NCBI RefSeq assembly: GCF_014699115.1
Contig: NZ_JACXAD010000005.1
Location: 124,001 to 188,000, forward strand
Source of the DNA: Hymenobacter montanus
Lineage (GTDB): Bacteria; Bacteroidota; Bacteroidia; Cytophagales; Hymenobacteraceae
Length of the DNA stretch: 64,000 nt
Direction of reading: 5' to 3'
Shown here piece after piece: positions 34,703 through 43,614 of the stretch. The number at the start of each line of letters is the position of its first letter. The first letter of the stretch is position 1. The notes below the pieces were generated by a model. The model was not told where the DNA came from and searched no databases. It was given only the letters and a program-made list of their open reading frames with translations. A program made the position numbers and the translations under genes.

Positions 34703-36181
34703 TTAAGAATACTGGAGCTTCTTATCCAAAATCTCCCCCGTGGCTTCTTCAAAAGCCTTCACCACCCAGCGGAGCGCCTCGTTTTCGGTCGGGTTCGACA
34801 AGGTGGCCTTACCGACTGCTTTGGTGAGCTCGTCGCGGAAATACCCCGGCGTGATGCCTTTGCTGAAAATACCAGTTTCCACGGTTTTATCCGCCACCAT
34901 TTTGTTGAAGTCCATTTCCTCGGCCCGGATGGCGGTGTAGCGGCGTTGGTTCACGCCCAGCTCGCGAATCCATTCGTTGTACTCGCCGAAGAAGTCGGTC
35001 AGCTCGCGCAGCACGCGGTTATTGCGCAGCTGGGCGGCCAGGTCCCCGGCCTCGTAGTAGGGGGCTTTGGCATCGTCGGGCGTGTACTTGAGGAAGTAGC
35101 GAGCGAAGTAATGCAGTTGAATCAGCGGGCGGGCGGCTTCCTGGCGCAGGTCGGTGGGCAACTGGCTGAAGTCGACGTCGGTGGTGTCGGCCTTCAGGCC
35201 AAACTCGTGGTGCAGGGGCTGGCCGCTGTCTAGCTGGTTGTCGGGCACCTCCATGAAGTGGGGTACCGCCAGGGCGCCCAGCAGCTCCAGCAGGTGGGCC
35301 TGGTTGCGCTGCTCGGCCCGGCCGGGGTGGTTGGCCAGGGGCTGGCCGGGCTGGTCGCCGAGGTAGTACAGCGCTTCGAGCCCCTGCAGGTTGTCGGCGT
35401 AGTACGAAAGGGCCGTTTTGGTTTTCGTAATGAAGGTGTTAGAGTCGATAAAATCCTGACCTGCCGCCTTTTCATCGGCCGAGGGTTCCTGCAATTTGAA
35501 ATAGGGCAGCATCACCAGCGCGCCAGCCTTGAGGCGGCGGCGCACCTCCGGGTGGGCCAGGGGCGAATTGGCGTCGCGCAGGTTTTTCACCAGTAGCGGG
35601 AAGCCCGCCGCCCCCGTGCCCCCGAATATCGAGCTGATGAAAAACGCCCGGTCGCCGTCTTGCAGGCTCTGGGCGAGGTAGCGCATCTCCTTGGATTGCA
35701 CCACCGCGTTCAGCACCACCGAGCCCACATTGGGCGAGCCCCGGAAGCCCACGTCGAGGTTGGCGGCGAGGCTGTCCTGCGTGAACAGCAAGTCGACCAA
35801 GCCCTGGGTTTCGACCGTGAAGTCATTGTACCTCAAGTAATCCCGAAAGGGCTGGCTGATGCCCCCGAAGTCGTACACGAACGAGTCGCGCAGCTCCTCC
35901 GACCCGGCGGTGTTGAGGTGGGCCAGTGTGTTCATGGGCTGGCTGAAGAATCCGGTTTTCTCCTTCAGGCCGTCGCTGTACAAGGCCTCGTGGATGCGGG
36001 CGTAGCGCTTGAGCAGGGCCACGGTCCGCGTCAGGTCGCCGTTCTGGGTATCGGGGTCGATGAGGACGGGCACCACCAGGTCGCAGTTGGGGATGCGCAC
36101 CCCAGAGGCCAGCAACATGGTGAGGGAGCGCAGCACGCGGGCCCCGGTGCCGCCCACGGCGAAAATGAATAGTTTGGACAT
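34703..36181 (-). CDS. Tubulin/FtsZ-like GTPase
   Basis: A 492-residue protein. N-terminal nucleotide loop KLFIFAVGGTGARVLRSL (residues 3-20) and the tubulin signature loop SSIFGGTGAAGFPLLVKNLR (about 185-204, GGTGAAG in place of GGGTGTG) mark a divergent member of the tubulin/FtsZ superfamily. LVVPVLIDPDTQNGDLTR (about 35-52) fits the second strand and loop. The C-terminal half is helical and carries no FtsA/ZipA-binding tail, so it is not the division FtsZ. It agrees with the tubulin-like families that others have linked to VWA and OmpA-type genes in a putative membrane-remodelling system. The start ATG is at 36181. Confidence 0.88.
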   Translation of the reverse strand: MSKLFIFAVGGTGARVLRSLTMLLASGVRIPNCDLVVPVLIDPDTQNGDLTRTVALLKRYARIHEALYSDGLKEKTGFFSQPMNTLAHLNTAGSEELRDSFVYDFGGISQPFRDYLRYNDFTVETQGLVDLLFTQDSLAANLDVGFRGSPNVGSVVLNAVVQSKEMRYLAQSLQDGDRAFFISSIFGGTGAAGFPLLVKNLRDANSPLAHPEVRRRLKAGALVMLPYFKLQEPSADEKAAGQDFIDSNTFITKTKTALSYYADNLQGLEALYYLGDQPGQPLANHPGRAEQRNQAHLLELLGALAVPHFMEVPDNQLDSGQPLHHEFGLKADTTDVDFSQLPTDLRQEAARPLIQLHYFARYFLKYTPDDAKAPYYEAGDLAAQLRNNRVLRELTDFFGEYNEWIRELGVNQRRYTAIRAEEMDFNKMVADKTVETGIFSKGITPGYFRDELTKAVGKATLSNPTENEALRWVVKAFEEATGEILDKKLQYS

Positions 36182-36402
36182 ATGTTAAGTTCTGGCGTGA
36201 GCCTCACGTGACCCCTGCGGGGTCGTACCCGGTAGGGCGGGCCCCAGTTCGCTTGAGGCACGAAGCCACAGGAGAGGGGAGCCACGGCGGCGCGGTTTCG
36301 TTTTTATTTTATCTTCTATATCTATTGAAAAAATCTTCAGGCTCCTCTCCTACCGGCTTCGCGCAACACGCGAGCCAGGGCCCGCCCGTAGGCGCAGGAA
36401 AG
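36182..36402. repeat. Gap with short palindromes between tubulin-like and membrane-protein genes
   Basis: It includes GGGGTCGTACCCGGTAGGGC (36219-36240), which shares the GTACCCGGTAGGG word with the nested element at 5182-5385. A CTCTCCTACCGGCTTCGCGC segment (36347 onward) recurs in varied form at 28083-28125. No gene is seen. Confidence 0.6.
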
Positions 36403-36813
36403 TTAAAACGGGCCTACGAACGGCGTGGTGCGCGCGTAGGTGCTCCACCGCTTCAGCAGCACCGAGAGCAGCAGGAACCACAGCGCGGCCACCACCATGT
36501 TCACGACCATGAAATAGCCGAGGTAGCTGCTGGCTTCGGCGCCGTGGCCTGTGCTGAGGCTGTGGGCCAGCAGCGTGCCCAAGCCGGCCGCCAGCGCCAA
36601 CGTCAGGACCCAATGCGTGGTCCGGAACAGGCCCGTGCGCAAAGCCGTGTTGAACAGGTAGTAGAATGCCAGCACTAGCAGCAAGGCCACTCCCAGCGTG
36701 CTCCAGCCGACGAGCGAAAACAAGTCAGTTTTATACAAGCCATAATCGGCCGGCCGCTGGCTTTGAAAAATAGAAATCAGCGCTGAGTACAGGCTGGTGA
36801 AAAAGGTCTGCAT
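36403..36813 (-). CDS. Small integral membrane protein of the cytoskeletal cluster
   Basis: A 136-residue protein with an amphipathic N-terminus (MQTFFTSLYSALISIF) and three membrane helices (LVGWSTLGVALLLVLAFYYL at about 33-53, WVLTLALAAGLGTLLAH at about 67-84, YFMVVNMVVAALWFLLLSVL at about 98-118). No family is recognised. Its position between the VWA-like lipoprotein and the tubulin-like gene suggests a membrane anchor or scaffold. The gaps on both sides (about 190 and 220 bp) are filled with repeats. Confidence 0.75.
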   Translation of the reverse strand: MQTFFTSLYSALISIFQSQRPADYGLYKTDLFSLVGWSTLGVALLLVLAFYYLFNTALRTGLFRTTHWVLTLALAAGLGTLLAHSLSTGHGAEASSYLGYFMVVNMVVAALWFLLLSVLLKRWSTYARTTPFVGPF

Positions 36814-37005
36814 TTTTTTGGTGCTTGGTTGTTGGTGCCTGGTGCTTGGTGCTTGGAGCTTGGTGCCTGGTGCCTGGTGCTTGGTTGTTAGTGCTCAGTT
36901 TTTGGTGCTCGGTCGTTGATGCTCGGCAAATGAAAGCTGGAAAGAAAACGTTTAACCTGATTTTTCCCAAGCACCAACAACCAAGCACCAGGCTCCAAGC
37001 ACCAA
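36814..37005. repeat. Low-complexity inverted repeat (GGTGCTTGGTGCCT words)
   Basis: Left part 36819-36923 is a mosaic of TTGGTGCTTGG, TTGGTGCCTGG and TTGTTGGTGC words. The right part 36967-37005 is the reverse complement of the same words (CCAAGCACCAACAACC and so on). The RNA could form many alternative stems. The same architecture with different words occurs at 44029-44103 and 47689-47803. Confidence 0.8.
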
Positions 37006-38337
37006 CTATTTGTCGTTTTTGAGGGGAAGCTGAACTGTAAATACGGGTGGTAGCGGGGTTGGGTATGATTGGCGAACCCCGGCCAGGATTTGGTCGAGGC
37101 CAAAGGTGCGGGGGGCGGGTGTATTGTCGTTGGTGGTGGACCAGGCTGCTACCCATTCCGGGGTTTCCGGGGCCGGTAGGGTCAGGCTGAGTGTGCTGGT
37201 AGGACCAGCCAGCTTACTCACCCGCAGCCGCAATACGTGGGTGTAGGGTGCTAACACCGGCTGCCCGCTCTGCTCGTCCTCGGTGAGCACACGCACGGAG
37301 TTGGGCAGCAGGCTGGCCTGGCCGTTGGGTAGGCGCACTCGCAGCTGCTGGGCCAGAAATGCCGGCTTTTGCCACGCGGCCGGCAATTCTTTCAGGTTAA
37401 GCCCCACGGTAAAGTCAGCGGGGTCTTCCGACACTTTCAGGGTGAGGCCATTATCTTCCCCGAACACGCTGCCGGTGGGCTTCAGCTTGGGGTCGGTGAG
37501 CTTGAGGAGCAGGGGCGCAAAAGCCGGCGCGGTGGTCTTCAACCCGAAAAACGCCTGCTGGGCGGGGGCATTCTTGAACACTTCGGCCGCGTAGCGCGCC
37601 ACCAGCGCGGGCGGGCCGATTACCCAAACGTAGTACGGCACCTTCTCGCCCGCCAGCGTGCGTTTGGGCGCCGGGGTTTTTACGGCCGGGAAGTAGCTGC
37701 CGTAGAAATGCGAGGTTTCGCCGAATACGGCCACCGCCAGCTGCTGCTGGTTCACGGGCGCGATGGACGTACGAATCAGGTTGGGCAGCTGCGAAAAGTC
37801 GGACTTGCGCGCCGGACCGTAGATGAAATCGGAAATAATCACGCTCACCTGCTGGGTCGCCTGCGGCTGGCTGAGGATGCCTTCGAGCATCTGCGGCAGC
37901 TCGGTGCCGAGGGCGGCCTGGTTGACCTCACCCTGCACTACGTCGCGCAGCTGCTGAAACGGCACGGCCCGGGGCGCGGCATTTTCGCAGAGGTAGTACT
38001 TGCGCTGGGCCACGGCCGAGCTGACCTGCGTTTCGGTGATGAGCGCGCCAATGCGCTGCTGAAACTCGGTGGGCGGCTTATCGGCCCCCCCGCGGGGCAC
38101 GAAGCCTTTCATGCCCCCGGAATATTCGAGGAAGATGTTGACTTGCAATGGAGCCGCTTCGGGCGCGGCAGTGGCGGGGGCGGTACGTTGGCTGCCCTTG
38201 GCGGAGTGGGCCGATTTGGTTTCGGTAGGCTCAGGGCCGCACGCACCCAACAGCCACATTCCCAGCACTCCCCCAGCTAACCCCGAACGATAGATTAGAT
38301 GCCGCACGCGCGGCCCCACGGAAACAGATAATGGCAT
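37006..38337 (-). CDS. Lipoprotein with degenerate VWA-like motif, start of the cytoskeletal cluster
   Basis: A 443-residue protein. ATG 38337 gives a lipoprotein signal with lipobox LLGAC (Cys33); the longer frame to 38769 has no such logic. The linker is Pro/Ala/Thr-rich. LQVNIFLEYSGGMKGFVP (about 60-77) looks like the first strand and metal site of a von Willebrand A domain, but DxSxS has become EYSGG. SVIISDFIYGP (about 155-165) and VAVFGETSHFYGSYFP and VWVIGPPALVARYAAE resemble later VWA strands. The C-terminal half is beta-rich (LRLRVSKLAGPTSTLSL). Lipidation puts it in the envelope, opposite the cytoplasmic NTPases; the membrane protein and stator may link the two. It is the first gene of the row. 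Confidence 0.8.
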   Translation of the reverse strand: MPLSVSVGPRVRHLIYRSGLAGGVLGMWLLGACGPEPTETKSAHSAKGSQRTAPATAAPEAAPLQVNIFLEYSGGMKGFVPRGGADKPPTEFQQRIGALITETQVSSAVAQRKYYLCENAAPRAVPFQQLRDVVQGEVNQAALGTELPQMLEGILSQPQATQQVSVIISDFIYGPARKSDFSQLPNLIRTSIAPVNQQQLAVAVFGETSHFYGSYFPAVKTPAPKRTLAGEKVPYYVWVIGPPALVARYAAEVFKNAPAQQAFFGLKTTAPAFAPLLLKLTDPKLKPTGSVFGEDNGLTLKVSEDPADFTVGLNLKELPAAWQKPAFLAQQLRVRLPNGQASLLPNSVRVLTEDEQSGQPVLAPYTHVLRLRVSKLAGPTSTLSLTLPAPETPEWVAAWSTTNDNTPAPRTFGLDQILAGVRQSYPTPLPPVFTVQLPLKNDK

Positions 38338-39115
38338 AGGCAGGAAAAGCGAGGTTTCGAGGCGAAGTAAGGCATTATGCCGCCAACAACCGCCAGTATT
38401 GAAACCTAATATCCTCCTAACGTACGGGTGCCGCCCATAGTACAAATGCTTTTGCGGTATCCCGCCGCCGTTTCGCCCGGAGTGCTGCGGAAGTTGCCGC
38501 CGGCCGTTTTTTAGGCTTTTTCCTATCAGCAACTTGCTAACATTTAACATTATCGGCGATAAACTTAGTCTCCACCAAATGGCGGCCCGCGGGTTAGCAG
38601 TTAAAAAACACTCCGTGTTTAGAGCCGTCTTGGAGTTCCTGTGCAGTGTCGTTTGGCTTCCCTCTGTTGGGGCTGCGCACCTTAAGCGAGCTGGGTGGTA
38701 CCCGGTAGAGGCCACCCTGCCGGGGTCCCGTGAGATTCCTGCGGCCCCGCCCGATACATCGACTCCCAAGCTGCTCTAGTGCCCCGCAACAGCCGGCAGA
38801 CTAGCGACGTTCGGCGATGTGAAGTTGCCCCAGGTCCTTCGCCCCAGCTTTTGTAACTTGCAGCAGCGGGCAGCCTTCTTTCTAGGTCCCCGTACCATGC
38901 CGGCCGAGGCCGCAGACGAGACTTGTCCGGGCTCTTAAGGCTTCGTGCAAAAGTATCCGTATCAACCAGGCAGCCATGCTAAGCCTAGATGAAGCATTAT
39001 ACCCAGCAAAGTAATTGAAATGCCTAATGGATGCGCTATTGATTTAACACCCTAAAACTTATTGTTTGATGAGTGATCAGCCTTATTTTTCGGCTTTAAA
39101 AAACTCAAAGCAGAA
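38338..39115. other. 778-bp gap; diverged copy of a 100-bp repeat (about 38650-38770)
   Basis: The region upstream of the cytoskeletal cluster should hold its promoter. Between 38650 and 38770 it resembles 50620-50760: shared landmarks are TTGGCTTCCCTCT, GTACCCGG, GGGTCCCGTGAG and ATACAT. From about 38980 the composition becomes AT-rich, where the immunity-like gene begins. No gene is recognised. Confidence 0.5.
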
Positions 39116-39724
39116 TTGGAAGAAAACGCCTTGCTTGAAGTTTCCCGATCTCAATTAATTTATGGTCCTGGCGCCGAAGTAGTAAGTATCCTGCTATCAA
39201 AATGGGGGATTGAAGCACCATTTGAAGTAATAAATTTTTATGGAGAAGTTGAGGAGGCTTCGTTTGAATGGCGATTGAAAGATAGCGCACTTATCGATCA
39301 TCTAGACGTAGATAACCCCTTTATTTCTGGCAACATAAAGATACAAAGCCTAGCTGATTCTCTTTGGGGTTACAACCGTTCTAAGGGTTGGAAGGATGTA
39401 ATATGGTTTGAAAACACGGATCAGGAAGATTTAGCCTTTTATCAATCAATCCGCCCATTTGATTTCTTTTTTACTGATGCAGGGGAAATTGCTTGCTTTC
39501 AAGTTGAAAACGGGAAATTTGCTGAGAAATTATTTCTGTTTGGACATGAGGCAGGATGGACAGAAATGAACATCGGTGTAAAAGAGTACGTAGAACTATT
39601 AACTCAGACTAGAGGAATGTTCAATTGGCAGGAAGCGCTGGTTTTTAAGTGCGGTAAGAATAAAACGCGACTGAAGCATTATCTGCCTCGTTTATTCAAT
39701 GATGTAAACCTTGAAGGATTTTAA
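39116..39724 (+). CDS. SMI1/KNR4 (SUKH)-like immunity protein, N-terminus uncertain
   Basis: A 202-residue, AT-rich gene. Features of the SUKH superfamily are PFEVINFYGEVEEASFEWRL, GNIKIQSLADSLWGY, then FDFFFTDAGEIACFQVENG, KLFLFGHEAGWTEMNIGV and VKEYVELLTQTRGMFNWQEA. These proteins neutralise polymorphic or contact-dependent toxins. It is predicted to start at a TTG (39116); upstream in the same frame the text continues (LFFGFKKLKAE) to a TGA without an ATG, so the N-terminus is probably truncated or starts at a non-standard codon. No toxin gene is adjacent, so it is an orphan. Confidence 0.7.
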   Translation: MEENALLEVSRSQLIYGPGAEVVSILLSKWGIEAPFEVINFYGEVEEASFEWRLKDSALIDHLDVDNPFISGNIKIQSLADSLWGYNRSKGWKDVIWFENTDQEDLAFYQSIRPFDFFFTDAGEIACFQVENGKFAEKLFLFGHEAGWTEMNIGVKEYVELLTQTRGMFNWQEALVFKCGKNKTRLKHYLPRLFNDVNLEGF

Positions 39725-39956
39725 TTCCCCTCAAATTGACAGGTATGTATCTTACTATAATCCGGAGAATTACCGAATAGTATGTGAGCTACCTAACAAA
39801 GCAAAGAAAGGAAAATCGTTCCTAGACTGTATAAAGTTTAGAAACAAGCTTTGGTGGATGAAAACCTTACCTAATTGAAATAGCGGATAAGAGAAAAGAC
39901 GGTGATCTACGCTCTACATAGCTGTGAAAATCGTAGTACCGTTGATGGTTTTAACA

Positions 39957-40530
39957 CAGCACCAGTGTACCGCTTGTGGCCCCCAGGCCCGTTTTACACC
40001 TGCGGCAACAGCGCGGGTCATTCGTTACTCATAGGTAGAAAAGTTGCTGGCCGAGTGCAATTTGCAACGACACATTGTGCGCATGGCAGGTGTCGCAGGC
40101 ATGACGGTAGCCAAGCTAGCCAAAAAAAGCGCAGCAACTAAGCCTGCCCTTGCCGCGTCTACGACTAAAAAAGCGCAACACCGCGAATGGGAGGTGCTTG
40201 AACTCGACCAAATGTGGACATTCATAGGCCAAAAAAGCGTAAAGTCTGGCTGGCCGTCGAGCGGACCAGGCGCATCGTGGGGTAGGTACTCGGCCGCCAC
40301 GATGTAGCCACCACCCGGCCTTGTGGCAGGCTTGTGGCAGGCCTTGCCTCGCCGTTACTACAAGCATTTTGGGTGCTTTACGGACCTGTTCCCAGCCTAG
40401 GTGGGCGTACTGCCGCGCTGCCTAACAGGCCGCGGCGACACAGGTATCATCGAAGCCATCAATTGTTCCTTATACCAGGGTTACGGTGTGTTGCTCCGCG
40501 AATCCTGCTCGGTTAGCAGAAGCTGATGAT
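39957..40530 (+). pseudogene. IS1-family transposase remnant
   Basis: Pieces in different frames assemble an IS1-type transposase. An N-terminal zinc-finger-like block (CTACGPQARFTPAATARVI, near 39965) is followed by HREWEVLELDQMWTFIGQKS (about 40180-40240), which corresponds to the catalytic WEVLELDELWSFVGxK. The tail EAINCSLYQGYGVLLRESCS (about 40452-40512) matches the DNA-binding end of the family. At least two frameshifts separate the parts. No clean terminal repeats were recognised. Short open frames in 39902-40516 are fragments of this. Confidence 0.72.
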
Positions 40531-40996
40531 ACACAAGGCCAGAATCAAAATTGTAATTGACAATTACGATGCTATCGTATTTAAGACCATCAAAAAAATT
40601 ACAGAAAAGCTTTTGACAAATTAGGACTTATTCGAGAAACCCTTTAAAACTAAGAATAAAAAGGAGCATAAGTTTTTCTTTAAAGGAAAAAGAAAGAAAG
40701 TAAAGCTTATAGCTGCGGGCAAAGGACGGGAAGTAAAATAATTTTTAGAGCAGCGTGCCAGCGTTAGAAACGATGCGAATAAATAAACGCTTTAGCAAAT
40801 GCTAAACAGCATGTGAGAGATATCTATTCAAAGAAAGATGCTAATTCTCCTCGAAGATGAAGTTACTGCTACACGCCAGATGTTTAGGTTATGTTCAGCA
40901 TGACTGGTCTCAGACGGTTAGTGATGACTGATCTCTTAACTCATAGACTCAACTGTTAGAAGCCCGTTTACTTTGCGCGCCGCTACACGCCCCTAC
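40531..40996. other. 466-bp gap, AT-rich, no gene recognised
   Basis: Lysine-rich short frames (GKRKKVKLIAAGKG near 40680) are seen but contain stops and have no family. The end (40960-40975) holds TTTACTTTG, similar to the Bacteroidota -7 element, before the porin gene. This is probably debris of the AT-rich island plus the porin promoter. Confidence 0.4.
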
Positions 40997-42100
40997 ATGA
41001 AACACCGATTACTGATCTTACTCCTTGCCACTGCCCATTTGCCCGCCCAGGCGCAATTCACCACTTCATTGCCCGCTGCGGATTCCATTGCTCCCGGGCC
41101 GCTCACGGTATACGGCTACCTGGATGCCTACTACAGCTACGACATCAAGCACGTCGAGACCAACTCCCGGCCCGGCTTCCTTTACTCGCATAACCGCCAA
41201 AACGAGTTCAGCGTGAATCAGGGCCTGGTGGGCCTGCGCTACGACAACGGCCAGGTGCGTGGTACCCTGGCGTTGCAGGCGGGCTCTTACGTTGAAGCCA
41301 ACTATACGAAGGAGTCCCCCACGTTTCGGCACCTCTACGAGGCTTATGCCGGGTTTCGCCCCTTCAAAAAAGCCTGGCTCGATGCGGGCATCTTCACCTC
41401 CCACCTGGGGTTCGAGTCGGCCGTCAGCGAGGATAACTGGACGCTGACCCGCTCCATCATGGCCGAAAACTCGCCCTACTACGAAACGGGCGTGCGCCTC
41501 AGCTACGAAGCCAGCCCCAAACTCACGCTCACCATCCTGGGGCTGAACGGCTGGCAGAACATCCGCGAAACCAATCAGCAAAAAGCGTTGGGCACCCAGG
41601 TTCAGTGGAAGCCTAGCCCCAAGCTGCTCGTCAACAGCAGCGCGTTTTTGGGGAATGAGCAGCCCAGTGGCCGCGCCGCGCGGCAGCGCTATTTCCACAA
41701 CTTCTACCTCACCTATGCCCTCACCGGGCACTGGAGCGTGGCGGGCGTCTTCGACGTGGGCAAGCAGGCCGCTGCCGACGAGGGCCGGTACGACACCTGG
41801 CACGCGGCCTCGGCTTTCGTGCGCTGCCAGCTGGCCGCCAAATGGGTGGCCGCGGCCCGCGCCGAATACTACTACGCCGACCGGGGCGTCATCATCAATA
41901 CCATCAGCCCCGGCCCCGGCGAGGCGGATTTTAAAGCCGGCGGCGGCTCGCTCAACCTCGATTACGCCCCCGCCACTAACGTACTGCTCCGGCTGGAAGG
42001 CCGCTACCTGCGCGGTCAGGCGCCCGTGTTTGAGCGGCCCGACAACCCCACTGCCAACAGCTACGGCAACCTTACCAGCAGCTTGGCCATCTCGTTTTGA
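40997..42100 (+). CDS. Outer-membrane beta-barrel porin (BBP2-like)
   Basis: A 367-residue protein with signal peptide MKHRLLILLLATAHLPAQA followed by QFTTSL. The mature chain is a series of amphipathic beta strands (TVYGYLDAYYSYDI, VGLRYDNGQVRGTLALQAGS, SIMAENSPYYETGVRLSYEA, LTLTILGLNGWQNI) and ends TSSLAISF with the terminal Phe of outer-membrane proteins. This is the pattern of the putative beta-barrel porin-2 family, common in Bacteroidota. Substrate unknown. ATG 40997 is preferred, since an earlier in-frame codon would spoil the signal peptide. It is monocistronic. Confidence 0.85.
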   Translation: MKHRLLILLLATAHLPAQAQFTTSLPAADSIAPGPLTVYGYLDAYYSYDIKHVETNSRPGFLYSHNRQNEFSVNQGLVGLRYDNGQVRGTLALQAGSYVEANYTKESPTFRHLYEAYAGFRPFKKAWLDAGIFTSHLGFESAVSEDNWTLTRSIMAENSPYYETGVRLSYEASPKLTLTILGLNGWQNIRETNQQKALGTQVQWKPSPKLLVNSSAFLGNEQPSGRAARQRYFHNFYLTYALTGHWSVAGVFDVGKQAAADEGRYDTWHAASAFVRCQLAAKWVAAARAEYYYADRGVIINTISPGPGEADFKAGGGSLNLDYAPATNVLLRLEGRYLRGQAPVFERPDNPTANSYGNLTSSLAISF

Positions 42101-42391
42101 GCACTCATGCCCCAATCCGGCCCGGCCCACAGCCCCGGAGGCAAGTTCCCCCATTTCGGGTCGCTAGGCATTGAGGTAGTACGTCACGAGCCTGGTAGCC
42201 GCCGTGCCCATGGGCAGCCCCGCAACGTGCCGCAACAGCCAGGCATTGGGTGCCGAGTCGTTCCCAAGGGTCCATGCGTTTGGCAAGCTGTGGGAAGCTG
42301 AATAAATACCTTTTCGAAGGCCGGGCCATCCTCATTTAATTGGCTAGCGCCAACGATTTGGCTGGTTTGCTTGTTTAAGGAACAATGCCCG

Positions 42392-42423
42392 ATTGGCGGC
42401 CCCGGCCGCGGGCCGTACCTTTG
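42392..42423 (+). promoter_or_regulatory. Bacteroidota-type promoter of the ferredoxin reductase gene
   Basis: ATTG at 42392-42395, then 20 bases, then TACCTTTG at 42416-42423. This fits the Bacteroidota consensus (TTTG, about 19-21, TAnnTTTG) nearly exactly. It lies 66 bases upstream of the ATG at 42489. Confidence 0.7.
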
Positions 42424-42488
42424 CCGGGGCGGCTCCTTTGGTTGCGGTCTGTTTTCACCCGGCGCCCCGTCAGGCCCTTTTCGTTATT

Positions 42489-43505
42489 ATGCCCAACACC
42501 ATTTCCACCGATATCTGCATCATCGGGGCCGGCCCGGTCGGCTTATTTGCGGTTTTTGAAGCGGGCTTGCTCAAGCTCCGTTGCCACGTAGTCGACGCCC
42601 TGCCCCAGCCCGGCGGCCAGCTCTCGGAGATTTATCCGAAAAAGCCGATTTACGATATTCCGGGCTTTCCCGAAATCCTGGCCGGCGACCTGGTAACCAA
42701 CCTGCTCAAGCAAATCGAGCCCTTTCACCCCACGTTCACGCTCGGCGAGCGGGTCGAGCGGTTTGCCAAGCTCGACGACGGCTCCTTCCAGCTCTATACC
42801 ACCGACGGCACCGAAGTTCTGTGCAAGGCCGTGGCCATTGCCGGCGGCCTGGGCTCCTTTGAGCCGCGCAAGCCCGCCGTCGAAAATCTCGAGCAGTTCG
42901 AAGGCGGCAAAGGCGTCCATTACATGGTGCGCGACCCCGAGCACTTCCGGGGCCAGAAAATCGTTATCGCCGGCGGGGGCGACTCGGCCCTGGACTGGAC
43001 CAACTTCCTGGCCAACGTGGCCTCCGACGTAACCCTAGTGCACCGGGGCACTACCTTCCGCGGGGCCGCCGACTCGGCCGAAAAAGTGAAGAGCCTGGCC
43101 GAAGCCGGCAAAATCAAGCTGGTGCTCTCTTCCAACGTCACCCACCTGCACGGCAACGGCAAGCTGGCGGCAGTCACCATCACTGGCAACGACGGCACGG
43201 CCGAAACCGTGCCGCTCGACCACTTCATTCCCCTTTTTGGCCTGACGCCTAAGCTCGGCCCCATCGGCGAGTGGAACCTCGACCTGACCGACGACGCCAT
43301 CGTGGTTGATACAGTCGACTACAGCACCTCGCTGCCCGGCGTTTTCGCCATCGGCGACATCAACACCTATCCCGGCAAGCTCAAGCTCATTCTCTGCGGC
43401 TTCCACGAAGCCGCGCTCATGTGCCAGGGGGCCTATAAGTACATTTACCCCGACAAAAAGTACGTGCTCAAGTACACGACGGTGAATGGGGTGCCGACGA
43501 TGTAA
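42489..43505 (+). CDS. Ferredoxin-NADP reductase, thioredoxin reductase-like (type 2)
   Basis: A 338-residue flavoprotein. FAD-binding IIGAGPVGLFAVFEAGLL (residues about 10-27), GQLSEIYPKKPIYDIPGFPE, NADP-binding VIAGGGDSALDWTNFLA (about 160-176) and VFAIGDINTYPGKLKL near the end are the family blocks. There is no CxxC in the NADP domain, so it is not a thioredoxin reductase but the type 2 ferredoxin/flavodoxin reductase. A 2Fe-2S ferredoxin gene follows 109 bp downstream, its natural electron partner. ATG 42489 (MPNTISTDICIIGAG) is chosen over the longer frame. Confidence 0.92.
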   Translation: MPNTISTDICIIGAGPVGLFAVFEAGLLKLRCHVVDALPQPGGQLSEIYPKKPIYDIPGFPEILAGDLVTNLLKQIEPFHPTFTLGERVERFAKLDDGSFQLYTTDGTEVLCKAVAIAGGLGSFEPRKPAVENLEQFEGGKGVHYMVRDPEHFRGQKIVIAGGGDSALDWTNFLANVASDVTLVHRGTTFRGAADSAEKVKSLAEAGKIKLVLSSNVTHLHGNGKLAAVTITGNDGTAETVPLDHFIPLFGLTPKLGPIGEWNLDLTDDAIVVDTVDYSTSLPGVFAIGDINTYPGKLKLILCGFHEAALMCQGAYKYIYPDKKYVLKYTTVNGVPTM

Positions 43506-43614
43506 TGACGCGCTGGAGCAGCGGGGCGACGGGTAGCTCGTTTTCAGCCTGCTACCTTCGTTGCCCGTTACGCCAGCGGCTCTTAATTACTTACCTGGCC
43601 GCCTCACTACTGCT

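Noticed and set aside
34703-36181. The cell-division protein FtsZ
   Set aside because: The signature loop is GGTGAAG, the length is 492, and there is no ftsA/mur neighbourhood; a divergent relative fits better.
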